NCBI GenBank assembly: GCA_947442905.1
Contig: CANEWV010000010.1
Location: 1-15,493, forward strand
Reading direction: 5' to 3'
DNA length: 15,493 nt
Origin: Chitinophagaceae bacterium
GTDB taxonomy: Bacteria; Bacteroidota; Bacteroidia; Chitinophagales; Chitinophagaceae
Shown piece by piece: positions 6,961 through 14,377 of this stretch (its first letter is position 1; the number at the start of each line of letters is the position of its first letter). The notes below the pieces were generated by a model. It saw only the letters and a program-made list of their open reading frames with translations. It did not search any database and had not been told where the DNA came from. The translations under genes and the position numbers were made by a program.

Positions 6961-8748
6961 ATGGCGCTATCTGCATTACATACACGCTATTTAGCAGCAA
7001 TTTGCTTACTATCAATGGTTTGTACCAGTTGCTTACGCGAAAAAAATGGGGGCCTGTTTTTACCTGACGGTTTTGAAGCCGTTGTGGTGGTAGATAGTTT
7101 ACCAGGCAGGGCTAGGCATTTGGCGGTAAATGATAATGGAGATATTTATGTGAAAGCCAATAAACCAATTGAAGGTGGCATGAACTATGTTTTAAGAGAC
7201 GAAAACAATGATGGCCACGCCGATATCATTAAAAATTTTGGGCCCATAGCTAGTGAAGGCGCTTATGCTACAGGCATGCGCATTCATAATGGATACCTTT
7301 ATACCAGTTCAGAAATGCTTGTGTACCGTTATAAATTAAAGAAGGGTGAGATGGTACCTTCTAGCAAAGCAGAGTTTATTGTAATTGACAGCGGACAACC
7401 GCGTGAGCATGATGGTAAGCCGCTTGCATTTGATGGCAAAGGACATATTTTTGTTCCATTTGGCGCACCTTCCGATGCCTGTCAAGTAGAGAATAGACTT
7501 CCAGGATCACCGGGTATGAAACCCTGTCCTATTTTAGATTCTAATGCAGGTGTTTGGATGTTTGATGAAAATAAAGTCAATCAATTTAGAACCACCGACG
7601 GTATAAAAGTAGCAACAGGATTACGCAGTTTAGTTGCCATGACATGGAACAATCAAGACAGTACACTCTATTGTGTGGGTCACGGCAGAGATGGGCTTTC
7701 TAGTAGTTGGCCTCAGTTTTACAACGAATGGCAGAGCGCCGTTTTACCTTCCGAAGCATTTTATAAATTAAAGCCGGGTGCCAATGCAGGTTGGCCATAT
7801 TATTATTTTGATCAAATGAAGGGCAAAGTGATGGTGAATCCCGAATATGGTGGCGACGGTACACTCGAAAACACAGATAAAAATATTGAAACTCCGATCG
7901 TTGGTTTTCCAGGACATTTTGCCCCCAATGATTTACTTTTTTATACTGGTGATCAGTTTCCTGCGCGTTATAAAAATGGCGCATTTATTGCCTTTCACGG
8001 ATCTACCATTCGTGCTCCATACCCACAAGCTGGTTATATTGTAGCGTTTGTTCCTTTTGTAAATGGTAAGCCACAAAAATGGGAAGTATTTGCAGATGGA
8101 TTTACTGGAAAAGATACACTCGTAAACACCAGTGATAGCAAGCACCGCCCTATGGGACTTGCACAGGGCCCAGATGGATCATTGTATATTTCAGATTCTA
8201 AAAAAGGAAAGATTTGGAAAATACAATACAAAGGAAACAAAGAAACATTTTCTGATAAAAATTTAGCTGCTATGAAAGCTAGAGAAAACAGAACCTATGT
8301 TAAAAATCCAGACATTGTAAAAGATAATTTAGAAAAAGATAAAGTAGTGCTTGGTGGCGAAAAACTCTATCAAATCAATTGCCGCGTTTGTCATCAAAAA
8401 AATGGACAGGGCGATGGTATCAGGTTCCCTTCCATTGCAAAAACAGATTGGGTAAATGGAAACAAGGATACTCTCATAGGCGTTATACTAAAAGGACTAG
8501 AAGGGCCTATTAAAATTAATGGTCAACCTTTTCATGGAGCGATGCCTAAATTTTCGCAACTACCGGATAGAGATATCGCAAGCATACTTACCTATATCAG
8601 ACAAAATTTTGGCAATAAAGCAGACTCCGTATATAAAACGTCTGTAACCATTGTACGCCAGAGGCTTCGCCTGTTAAAACGAAAAGAAATGCAGTTACAA
8701 AAAGAAGCTGAAGCTAAATTAAATGCAGCGGCTACTTTACGTAAATAG
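6961..8748 (+). CDS. Sorbosone dehydrogenase-like PQQ enzyme with C-terminal cytochrome c, lipoprotein
   Basis: 595 residues. Lipoprotein signal with CTSC and lipidated C24. Residues about 33-425 form a six-bladed propeller of the soluble glucose/L-sorbosone dehydrogenase family: PDGFEAVVVVDSLPGRARHLAV at the start, repeated gDIYV, GHIFVPFG and a late RPMGLAQGPDGSLYISD blade. Residues about 462-550 are a cytochrome c domain with CRVCH at 474-478 and M528 (HGAMPKF) as probable sixth ligand. The last 35 residues are charged and helical, possibly a coiled coil. Family members oxidise aldoses or aldehydes to lactones or acids with PQQ; here electrons would pass straight to the fused heme. It starts 54 bases after the terminator T-run, so it has its own promoter (a TATATTTA at 6939-6946 is a near match). 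Its 3' end overlaps the convergent amidohydrolase by 17 bases. Confidence 0.9.
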   Translation: MALSALHTRYLAAICLLSMVCTSCLREKNGGLFLPDGFEAVVVVDSLPGRARHLAVNDNGDIYVKANKPIEGGMNYVLRDENNDGHADIIKNFGPIASEGAYATGMRIHNGYLYTSSEMLVYRYKLKKGEMVPSSKAEFIVIDSGQPREHDGKPLAFDGKGHIFVPFGAPSDACQVENRLPGSPGMKPCPILDSNAGVWMFDENKVNQFRTTDGIKVATGLRSLVAMTWNNQDSTLYCVGHGRDGLSSSWPQFYNEWQSAVLPSEAFYKLKPGANAGWPYYYFDQMKGKVMVNPEYGGDGTLENTDKNIETPIVGFPGHFAPNDLLFYTGDQFPARYKNGAFIAFHGSTIRAPYPQAGYIVAFVPFVNGKPQKWEVFADGFTGKDTLVNTSDSKHRPMGLAQGPDGSLYISDSKKGKIWKIQYKGNKETFSDKNLAAMKARENRTYVKNPDIVKDNLEKDKVVLGGEKLYQINCRVCHQKNGQGDGIRFPSIAKTDWVNGNKDTLIGVILKGLEGPIKINGQPFHGAMPKFSQLPDRDIASILTYIRQNFGNKADSVYKTSVTIVRQRLRLLKRKEMQLQKEAEAKLNAAATLRK

Positions 8749-9985
8749 GCGTTGTCAAACCATTTAAATCGTATACCACTTTACCACCTTTAATGGTAAG
8801 CTCGCATTCGAATTTTTCGGTACCATTTACTTTGTAACCAGTTTTATCGTAGAAGCCAAAGTTGCCTTTTCTAATATTTAAAATAGCGATATCCGCTTCT
8901 GCGCCTTCTGACAAATGTCCAAGATTGGTTCTGTTAATTACTTGTGCAGGCTTCCAGGTACTTGCTTTAATGACTTCAAAAAGTGGCATCCCTAAATTCA
9001 TAAATTTAGACATCACACTTAATTGATCTTTCATAGAACTATTCATACTACCGGTATGTAAATCGGTACTAATGGTATTAGGAAACAAGCCAGCTTTTAA
9101 TGCTGGAATGGCTTGTGTGTAATTGAAACTTGCACCACCATAACCAACATCAAAAATGATGCCCCTTTTTTGTGCTTCCAACACAAAAGGTTTTAATGCA
9201 CCATTTGTTCCAATAATCTCTTCTCTCGCTCCATTTAATGCAGCATAAGTATGCGTATAAATATCGCCTGGGCGTAAGTATTTAAAAAATAATTCTTGAA
9301 TCGATAAATTGGGTTGAGAGCCACCAAAGTCAATAATAACAGGCAGTTCAGCGATAGTGCCTGCTTCTACGGCTCGCATAGTGGGCGTCCAATCAGCACC
9401 ATTAAAATGCGCCAATTTAAAACCTACCACATGATCTTTATACTGCTTTGCTGCACTAGCCGCAAATTTTGGATTCATGTCTGCAATATCCTGTTCGTAA
9501 TTTCCACCGCGCATGCCCTCTCCTACAATATTTAAAAAAGACAAAACGCGTGTTTGAGAAATATCAATTACATTTTTTTTGAAGGTTGCAAAATTTCTCC
9601 AACCGGCACCTCCGCAATCAACCACGGTGGTAACCCCTACTCTAAATGTATAGCCATCTGGCATAAGTGCACTTAAGCCATCACTTAAATAATGATCAGG
9701 TTGCGTGCCTGCAAAAACGTGCGCATGCATATCAATAATACCAGGCACTACTTTTAATCCGGTAGCATCCACCACTTGCCTAGCATCAGCGGCAGGGAGG
9801 TTTTTTCCTACCTTAACTATTTTACCTGCTTTAATGGCAATATCCATAACAGCATCAATGCCATTTTTAGGATCAATTACATGACCGCCTTTTACCAATA
9901 CATCAAAACTATTGGCTGTTGTTTGAGCTTTCAATTGAAACGTTAGGGCTACAAACAAGGTAATTATGAGTAGGTTCTTATTCAT
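8732..9985 (-). CDS. Secreted amidohydrolase/deacetylase family metallohydrolase (EF_0837 / cog3964 type)
   Basis: 417 residues with a Sec signal peptide (1-20, cut after KAQ or thereabouts). The amidohydrolase barrel shows HxH at H87/H89 (IDMHAHVF), K190 as the likely carboxylated lysine (VGFKLAH), H245 (YTHTYA) and D308 (STDLHT). At the strand-5 position, where a metal-binding His is expected, the sequence reads VIIDFGG, with D219. Characterised cog3964 members hydrolyse acetylated alpha-hydroxy acids, and relatives sit beside SelA-like PLP enzymes, as here; both statements are from memory. A role removing an acyl group from a periplasmic substrate before the PLP enzyme acts is inferred. 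It is transcribed divergently from the lactonase-RidA operon across 133 bp and convergently overlaps the sorbosone dehydrogenase gene. A dihydroorotase function is unlikely because the protein is exported. Confidence 0.88.
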   Translation of the reverse strand: MNKNLLIITLFVALTFQLKAQTTANSFDVLVKGGHVIDPKNGIDAVMDIAIKAGKIVKVGKNLPAADARQVVDATGLKVVPGIIDMHAHVFAGTQPDHYLSDGLSALMPDGYTFRVGVTTVVDCGGAGWRNFATFKKNVIDISQTRVLSFLNIVGEGMRGGNYEQDIADMNPKFAASAAKQYKDHVVGFKLAHFNGADWTPTMRAVEAGTIAELPVIIDFGGSQPNLSIQELFFKYLRPGDIYTHTYAALNGAREEIIGTNGALKPFVLEAQKRGIIFDVGYGGASFNYTQAIPALKAGLFPNTISTDLHTGSMNSSMKDQLSVMSKFMNLGMPLFEVIKASTWKPAQVINRTNLGHLSEGAEADIAILNIRKGNFGFYDKTGYKVNGTEKFECELTIKGGKVVYDLNGLTTPIYVK

Positions 9986-10000
9986 ACATTAAAAGTTTAC

Positions 10001-10018
10001 ATTAGTACAGTACGTAAT
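10001..10018. promoter_or_regulatory. Imperfect inverted repeat in divergent promoter region (candidate operator)
   Basis: ATTAGTACAGTACGTAAT is an imperfect inverted repeat around a GTAC-A-GTAC core, with one extra base in the right arm. It lies 15-33 bases upstream of the amidohydrolase start, between two divergent genes likely to be co-regulated. No regulator gene is in the window, so the assignment is tentative. Confidence 0.3.
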
Positions 10019-10075
10019 TTAAAGAAAATATACACAAAGTGCATAAATTATAGGTAAGCAGATTTAGTTTTCTGC

Positions 10076-10091
10076 CATTAATTCATTAATT
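10076..10091. repeat. Perfect tandem 8-bp repeat CATTAATT x2 upstream of the lactonase-RidA operon
   Basis: CATTAATT occurs twice without a gap, 27-43 bases before the ATG at 10119, and each copy contains the palindrome ATTAAT. Its place suggests an activator or repressor site, but AT-rich repeats of this length can arise by chance. Confidence 0.35.
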
Positions 10092-10118
10092 TCTACTTCA
10101 AATTTATAAACGATTGCC

Positions 10119-11684
10119 ATGAATTTAATTGCTACTTTCCTTGTCAGCAACCTAATGCATTTTTTGCCCGCCGACACCAGTCATTACCCGCTTGTTGTTG
10201 GGTCTTATACCAAAAAAGGAAACCCAGGTATTGAAGTATATGGCGTCAATGCCGTAACAGGTAAACCAAAACTTCTGTACACAAAAGAAAATCAAAACGC
10301 ATCTTATTTAACGGTCTCACCAGATGGAAAATTCATGTATGCTGTTTCGGAAGGTGCCAAAGACGCTTCTTTTGTTAGCGCTTATCAATTAGACGCTAAC
10401 AATCAGTTTCAAAAAATAAATCAAGAACCTATTAAAGGAGCAGCACCATGCTTTATTAGTTATAGACCTGAAAGTAAAACGGTGTACACCGCTAATTATA
10501 CATCCGGCAGTGTCAGTGTTTTTAGAACATCAGATAATGGCGCACTACTTCCAATTGCTCAAGAAATAAATTACAATGGGTCTAGTATTCATAAAGCCAG
10601 ACAGGAAGCGTCGCATGCACACAACGTAGTATTAACGCCCAATCATGAGCAGCTTTTAGTAACAGACCTTGGTGCCGATAAAATTTACATGCACAAAATA
10701 TATGCAAGCGGATTACTCGACGAAAAATACACCAGCGTATCCATCACACCAGGCAACGGTCCTAGACATTTTGTGTTTAACAAACAAAATACTCGTGGCT
10801 ATTTAATCAACGAATTATCTGGCACTGTCGACGTTTTTTCTATCCTTCCTAACGCACTAGAAAAAATACAAACCATTGTTGCAGATACCGCAAACGTTAC
10901 TACCACAAAAGGAAGTGGCGATATTCATATTTCTCCAAGTGGCAAATGGCTTATTACTACCAACCGCGTAACATCGGAGGAGTTAACGGTATTTAAAATT
11001 GAAGCAGATGGTAAACTCACAAAAATGCTGCATCAGCCGGTTGCGCAAAGACCCCGAAATTTTAGTTTTTCGCCTAACGGACAATTTGTTTTTGTAGCCA
11101 GTCAAACTGAAGACAAGGTTCAAATTTTTTCGTTTGATGATGCGACTGGAAAATTAACCAACACAAATCAAGACCTTGCCGTTAAAGGCCCCGTTTGTTT
11201 AGTGTTTGGCAACGATCCCATCGAAGTCAATCCCGAAGAACGCATCAAGCAATTAAACATTCAATTAATTCCTGTAGTACCCCCAATTGCAAACTATGTG
11301 AAGCAGGTGCAAGTGGGCAATTTGGTATACTTATCGGGGCATGGACCCGATAAACCAGGTGGTGGTCAAATGTTTGGTCATTTAGGAAAAGATGTAACCA
11401 TCGAAGAAGGTCAATTGGCAGCAAGACTTACTGGCATTTCTATGATATCCACTTTAAAAGCCTATATCGGTGATTTAAATAAAGTAAAACGCATTGTAAA
11501 AGTATTAGGCCTTGTAAACTCGGAACCCAACTTTACGCAACAGCCACAAGTGATGAATGGCTTTTCTAATTTAATGGTTGAAATTTTTGGAGAGAGAGGA
11601 AAGCATGCAAGATCTGCACTTGGCTTGGCTGCATTACCCAATAATATTTCGGTAGAAATAGAAATGATTGTTGAACTCAAATAA
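10119..11684 (+). CDS. Lactonase (6-phosphogluconolactonase-like beta-propeller) fused to a RidA domain
   Basis: 521 residues in one uninterrupted reading frame. Residues 1-17 are a hydrophobic signal-like segment with no lysine or arginine, so Sec export is likely but weaker than for its neighbours; an in-frame stop at 10107 excludes a longer start. Residues about 22-365 are a seven-bladed lactonase propeller: GSYTKKGNPGIEVY, YLTVSPDGKFMYAVSE, CFISYRPESKTVYTANY, SHAHNVVLTP, GPRHFVF, IHISPSGKWLITTNR, NFSFSPNGQFVFVASQ. Residues about 371-521 are a complete RidA (YjgF/UK114) domain beginning PEERIKQL and containing VYLSGHGP, with R498 (HARSALG) and E513, the 15-residue spacing of R105/E120 in E. 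coli RidA. Expected roles are opening an aldonolactone and hydrolysing a 2-imino or enamine intermediate. First gene of a five-gene operon; the next ATG is 36 bases away. Confidence 0.92.
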   Translation: MNLIATFLVSNLMHFLPADTSHYPLVVGSYTKKGNPGIEVYGVNAVTGKPKLLYTKENQNASYLTVSPDGKFMYAVSEGAKDASFVSAYQLDANNQFQKINQEPIKGAAPCFISYRPESKTVYTANYTSGSVSVFRTSDNGALLPIAQEINYNGSSIHKARQEASHAHNVVLTPNHEQLLVTDLGADKIYMHKIYASGLLDEKYTSVSITPGNGPRHFVFNKQNTRGYLINELSGTVDVFSILPNALEKIQTIVADTANVTTTKGSGDIHISPSGKWLITTNRVTSEELTVFKIEADGKLTKMLHQPVAQRPRNFSFSPNGQFVFVASQTEDKVQIFSFDDATGKLTNTNQDLAVKGPVCLVFGNDPIEVNPEERIKQLNIQLIPVVPPIANYVKQVQVGNLVYLSGHGPDKPGGGQMFGHLGKDVTIEEGQLAARLTGISMISTLKAYIGDLNKVKRIVKVLGLVNSEPNFTQQPQVMNGFSNLMVEIFGERGKHARSALGLAALPNNISVEIEMIVELK

Positions 11685-11720
11685 AAAGTAAAATAAATTT
11701 TTAAAATAAAATAAACCGCT

Positions 11721-12194
11721 ATGAAAACAAACAACCGCCGCTCCATTTTTAGAAGAATGTTTGCAGGCATTTTGGGTGTTACAGGTACAGCTATGGCTGC
11801 AAACGCCGCTAGCAATAACAACGATTCAGCTCCACAAAAAGAAGTATTCAATGTCGAGTACGATCAGGATGTTCCGCTATTTTCAGGATCTACAAAATTT
11901 GGAGGTATGGTATTTGTAGCGGGCAAAGGCGCGCATTTTGAAGGAGATATCAAAGCACACACTGATCATGTATTAAAAGAATTGGAAAAAGAACTCATTA
12001 AAGCTGGGTCTTCGATGGAGAAAGTTTTAAAAGTAAATGTATACCTAGCCGATTTAAATGATTACAAACAAATGAATGAAGTATACAAAGGCCGCTTTGG
12101 CGCTAACCCACCTGTAAGAACAACGGTGGCTACCTATGGCGGTGTACCTGGTAATTCACTTGTTGAAATGGATTGTATCGCAATTGCTAATTAA
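11721..12194 (+). CDS. Tat-exported RidA family imine/enamine deaminase
   Basis: 157 residues. The first 30 form a twin-arginine signal: RR at 6-7 and again in FRRMFAG (R11-R12-x-F14), a mild hydrophobic stretch, and AMA/ANA cleavage sites near 24-29. The mature domain (about 42-157) is a RidA fold: FGGMVFVAGKGA, a helix with HVLKELEKELIKAGSSMEKVLKV, VYLADLNDYKQMNEVY, and PPVRTTVA with R133 as the expected carboxylate-binding arginine, followed by SLVEMD with E149. RidA proteins speed hydrolysis of reactive 2-aminoacrylate-type imines and enamines released by PLP enzymes. The gene sits 14 bases before a SelA-like PLP enzyme that also has a Tat signal, so the pair probably work on the same intermediate outside the cytoplasm. 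RidA proteins are normally cytosolic, which makes the signal remarkable. Confidence 0.9.
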   Translation: MKTNNRRSIFRRMFAGILGVTGTAMAANAASNNNDSAPQKEVFNVEYDQDVPLFSGSTKFGGMVFVAGKGAHFEGDIKAHTDHVLKELEKELIKAGSSMEKVLKVNVYLADLNDYKQMNEVYKGRFGANPPVRTTVATYGGVPGNSLVEMDCIAIAN

Positions 12195-12208
12195 TAAAAA
12201 CAAAACCT

Positions 12209-13432
12209 ATGAAACGCAGAGACCTCATTAAATATATTTCAATTTCACCGCTAGCTGGTGGTGCTATTGCAAGTGGCTTAGCCAATGCCGCACCAAAATC
12301 TACACCAATCGAAGTTGCTAAAAAACGCGACTTGTTTAGTGAACTAGGCGTGCGCACATTTATTAATGCTGCAGGTACCTATACCGCTATGACAGCAACC
12401 CTTATGCGCCCTGCAACTGTAGAAGCCATTAGACAAGCGTCGCATAAATTTTGCATGCTTGATGATTTACAAGATAAAGTAGGTGAAAGACTCGCTCAAA
12501 TTACAAGAGCGGAAGCGGTTGTTGTAACCAGTGGTGCATTTGCTGCACTCACACTTGGTATGGCAGGTATTTTAACAGGCATGGACCCCGTTAAAGTAAA
12601 ACAACTTCCAAAACTCGAAGGCACGGGCATGAAAACAGAAGTGATTTGTCAAAAATCACATGCCATTGGATACAACCAAGCCTTAACCAATGCCGGTGTT
12701 AAAATTGTAATGGTAGAAACGCTAGAGGAGTTAATTAAAGCCATCAATCCTAACACAGCAGCCATGCACTTTTTACATGTGCAATCGGATAAAGGACAAA
12801 TTCAGCACGAAGAGTGGGTAGCCATTGGAAAAAAATATGGTATACCTACCACTATAGATATCGCTGCCGATGTGCCACCAGTAAGTAACCTATGGCGCTT
12901 TAATGAAATGGGTTTTGATTTTGTTGCCATTTCTGGCGGTAAGGCATTACGTGGCCCTCAAAGTGCCGGTTTACTAATGGGTAAAAAAGATTTGATTAAA
13001 GCTGCAAGATTATCAATGCCACCGCGTGGTGAAACCATTGGTAGAGGTATGAAAGTAAACAAAGAAGAAATTTTAGGCATGATGGTTGCCGTGGAAGAAT
13101 TTGTAAAAATTGACCACGACGCAGAAGCCCTTATATTTTTAGAAAGAATTAAAAAAATACAAGCAGCCGCAGATTCGGTTCCGGGTATTACCACAAAAAT
13201 TTCTACACCAGTACTTGGCAACGTAACCCCTACTTTAAATATCAGTTTTGATTATAGTAAAATTGGTAAAACCGGTGAGCAGTTACGCCTAGACCTTCGT
13301 AACGGATCGCCATCTATCGAATCGGTGGGCGGTAAAGACAATATTGGCATGACGGCCTGGTCTTTACAAGAAGGCGAAGATGTAATTGTTGCTAAACGTT
13401 TAAAAGAAGTTTTAGAAGCTGCTGTAAAATAA
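12209..13432 (+). CDS. Tat-exported PLP-dependent SelA/DgaE-like ammonia-lyase family enzyme
   Basis: 407 residues. Residues 1-28 are a compact Tat signal: KRRDLIK at 2-8 fits RRx[FL]xK, then a weakly hydrophobic stretch and ANA at 25-27. The mature protein is a fold-type I PLP enzyme close to the SelA-related group that includes D-glucosaminate-6-phosphate ammonia-lyase DgaE: FINAAGTYTAMTATLM, VVVTSGAFAALTLG, a conserved D217 in TIDIAADVPP as the PLP N1 partner, K245 in SGGKALRGPQ as the Schiff-base lysine, and GRGMKVNKEEILGMM. True selenocysteine synthase is excluded by export and the absence of SelB or tRNA-Sec nearby. The likely chemistry is alpha,beta-elimination of ammonia from a 2-amino-3-hydroxy acid such as an aminoaldonate; the substrate is inferred. 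Tat export suits a protein that must load PLP in the cytoplasm before crossing the membrane. The next gene starts 5 bases after the stop. Confidence 0.88.
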   Translation: MKRRDLIKYISISPLAGGAIASGLANAAPKSTPIEVAKKRDLFSELGVRTFINAAGTYTAMTATLMRPATVEAIRQASHKFCMLDDLQDKVGERLAQITRAEAVVVTSGAFAALTLGMAGILTGMDPVKVKQLPKLEGTGMKTEVICQKSHAIGYNQALTNAGVKIVMVETLEELIKAINPNTAAMHFLHVQSDKGQIQHEEWVAIGKKYGIPTTIDIAADVPPVSNLWRFNEMGFDFVAISGGKALRGPQSAGLLMGKKDLIKAARLSMPPRGETIGRGMKVNKEEILGMMVAVEEFVKIDHDAEALIFLERIKKIQAAADSVPGITTKISTPVLGNVTPTLNISFDYSKIGKTGEQLRLDLRNGSPSIESVGGKDNIGMTAWSLQEGEDVIVAKRLKEVLEAAVK

Positions 13433-13437
13433 CATGT

Positions 13438-14355
13438 ATGAAAAAATTAGGGCTATTTGCATTACTTACCGCTTATTGTATTTTTTCTAATGCACAACAA
13501 TTTCCTAGTTCAGAACTTATATACCTAACCAGCCAATGGAAAGGTGAAAGATTTGAAGATGGTAGACCTAAAATAAGTGATGCCCTTATTGCCAGAGCCA
13601 GAAAAATTGGTATCGAAGAAGCCTGGCAAGTACTTTACAATGAAGGTTACAAAAATCAATTTGAAGGCAACTGGAAAATGGTACACGATAATGTTCCGGT
13701 TGTAGGAAGAGTTGTAACAGCTCGTTATAGCCCTTCAAGACCCGATATTGAAGCACTTATTAAAGAAAGAGGCAAGGCAGAAGGACGCACCGGTAATACC
13801 AATGCATGGCCCATTCAAGTATTGCAAAAAGGAGACGTGTATGTAGCCGAAGCATTTGGAAAAATTGCACAAGGCACATTAATTGGCGACAATTTAGGCG
13901 CGTCTATTTTTAATAAAACCGGCAATGGTGTCATTTTTGATGGCGCTGCTAGAGACTTATCAGGTCTTGCGCAAATCAGTGGCTTTAACGCGTATGTTAG
14001 AGATTTTCATCCTTCTTTTTTAGAGGAAGTGGTACTCATTGGACTTAATAGCCCTATCAGAATTGGCGCTGCTGTTGTAATGCCTGGCGATTTGGTTTTA
14101 TCAGAAAGAGAAGGCGTTTTATTTATTCCTGCCCACATGGCAGAAAAAGTAATTGCCACCGCCGAGTTTATTGCGGTTAGAGACCGTTTTTCAAAAGATG
14201 TATTAAAGCAAGGAACTTTTACTGCCGGTCAAATTGATAGCCAGTGGAGTGAAACTATAAAAACTGCATTTTTATCTTGGATAGAAAAACACCCAAGCGA
14301 ACCTCAAATTACAAAAGCATCTCTCGAAAAATTTTTAGAAAAAAGAACCTGGTAA
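13438..14355 (+). CDS. Sec-exported RraA family lyase (HMG/CHA aldolase-like)
   Basis: 305 residues, signal peptide 1-20 (cut after NAQ). An N-terminal extension of about 70 residues (LTSQWKGERFEDGRPKISDALI, EEAWQVLYNEGYKNQFEGNW) precedes the RraA fold. The core has a GTLIGDNLGASIFNKTGNG block near 146-164 and DGAARD at 168-173, in which R172 and D173 match the substrate-binding Arg and Mg-binding Asp of 4-hydroxy-4-methyl-2-oxoglutarate aldolases. Those enzymes cleave 4-hydroxy-2-oxo acids to pyruvate and also decarboxylate oxaloacetate. RraA of E. coli, a ribonuclease E inhibitor, lacks catalysis, but the conserved RD pair here argues for an enzyme, and export rules out an RNase E role. Placed after a PLP lyase and RidA modules, it would cleave a 2-keto-3-deoxy acid. 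It could also act as a hydrolase of a different acid. Confidence 0.86.
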   Translation: MKKLGLFALLTAYCIFSNAQQFPSSELIYLTSQWKGERFEDGRPKISDALIARARKIGIEEAWQVLYNEGYKNQFEGNWKMVHDNVPVVGRVVTARYSPSRPDIEALIKERGKAEGRTGNTNAWPIQVLQKGDVYVAEAFGKIAQGTLIGDNLGASIFNKTGNGVIFDGAARDLSGLAQISGFNAYVRDFHPSFLEEVVLIGLNSPIRIGAAVVMPGDLVLSEREGVLFIPAHMAEKVIATAEFIAVRDRFSKDVLKQGTFTAGQIDSQWSETIKTAFLSWIEKHPSEPQITKASLEKFLEKRTW

Positions 14356-14377
14356 TTATTGATTAAAAGCCGTACCT

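Noticed and set aside
8736..8745. TTTACGTAAA palindrome as a bidirectional terminator
   Set aside because: Short, AT-rich, no loop and no T-run; it is coding in both genes.
10119..11684. Frameshift or missed stop creating a false lactonase-RidA fusion
   Set aside because: The frame is continuous with sensible codons through the linker, and both domains are complete; still worth a read check.
11462..11851. 129-codon minus-strand open frame across the lactonase-RidA / RidA junction
   Set aside because: Antisense to the conserved RidA C-terminus and the Tat leader, no recognisable domain; a shadow frame.
12209..13432. Annotation as selenocysteine synthase SelA
   Set aside because: It has a Tat signal, is in a catabolic operon, and no tRNA-Sec or SelB is present; the closer match is the SelA-related ammonia-lyase group.
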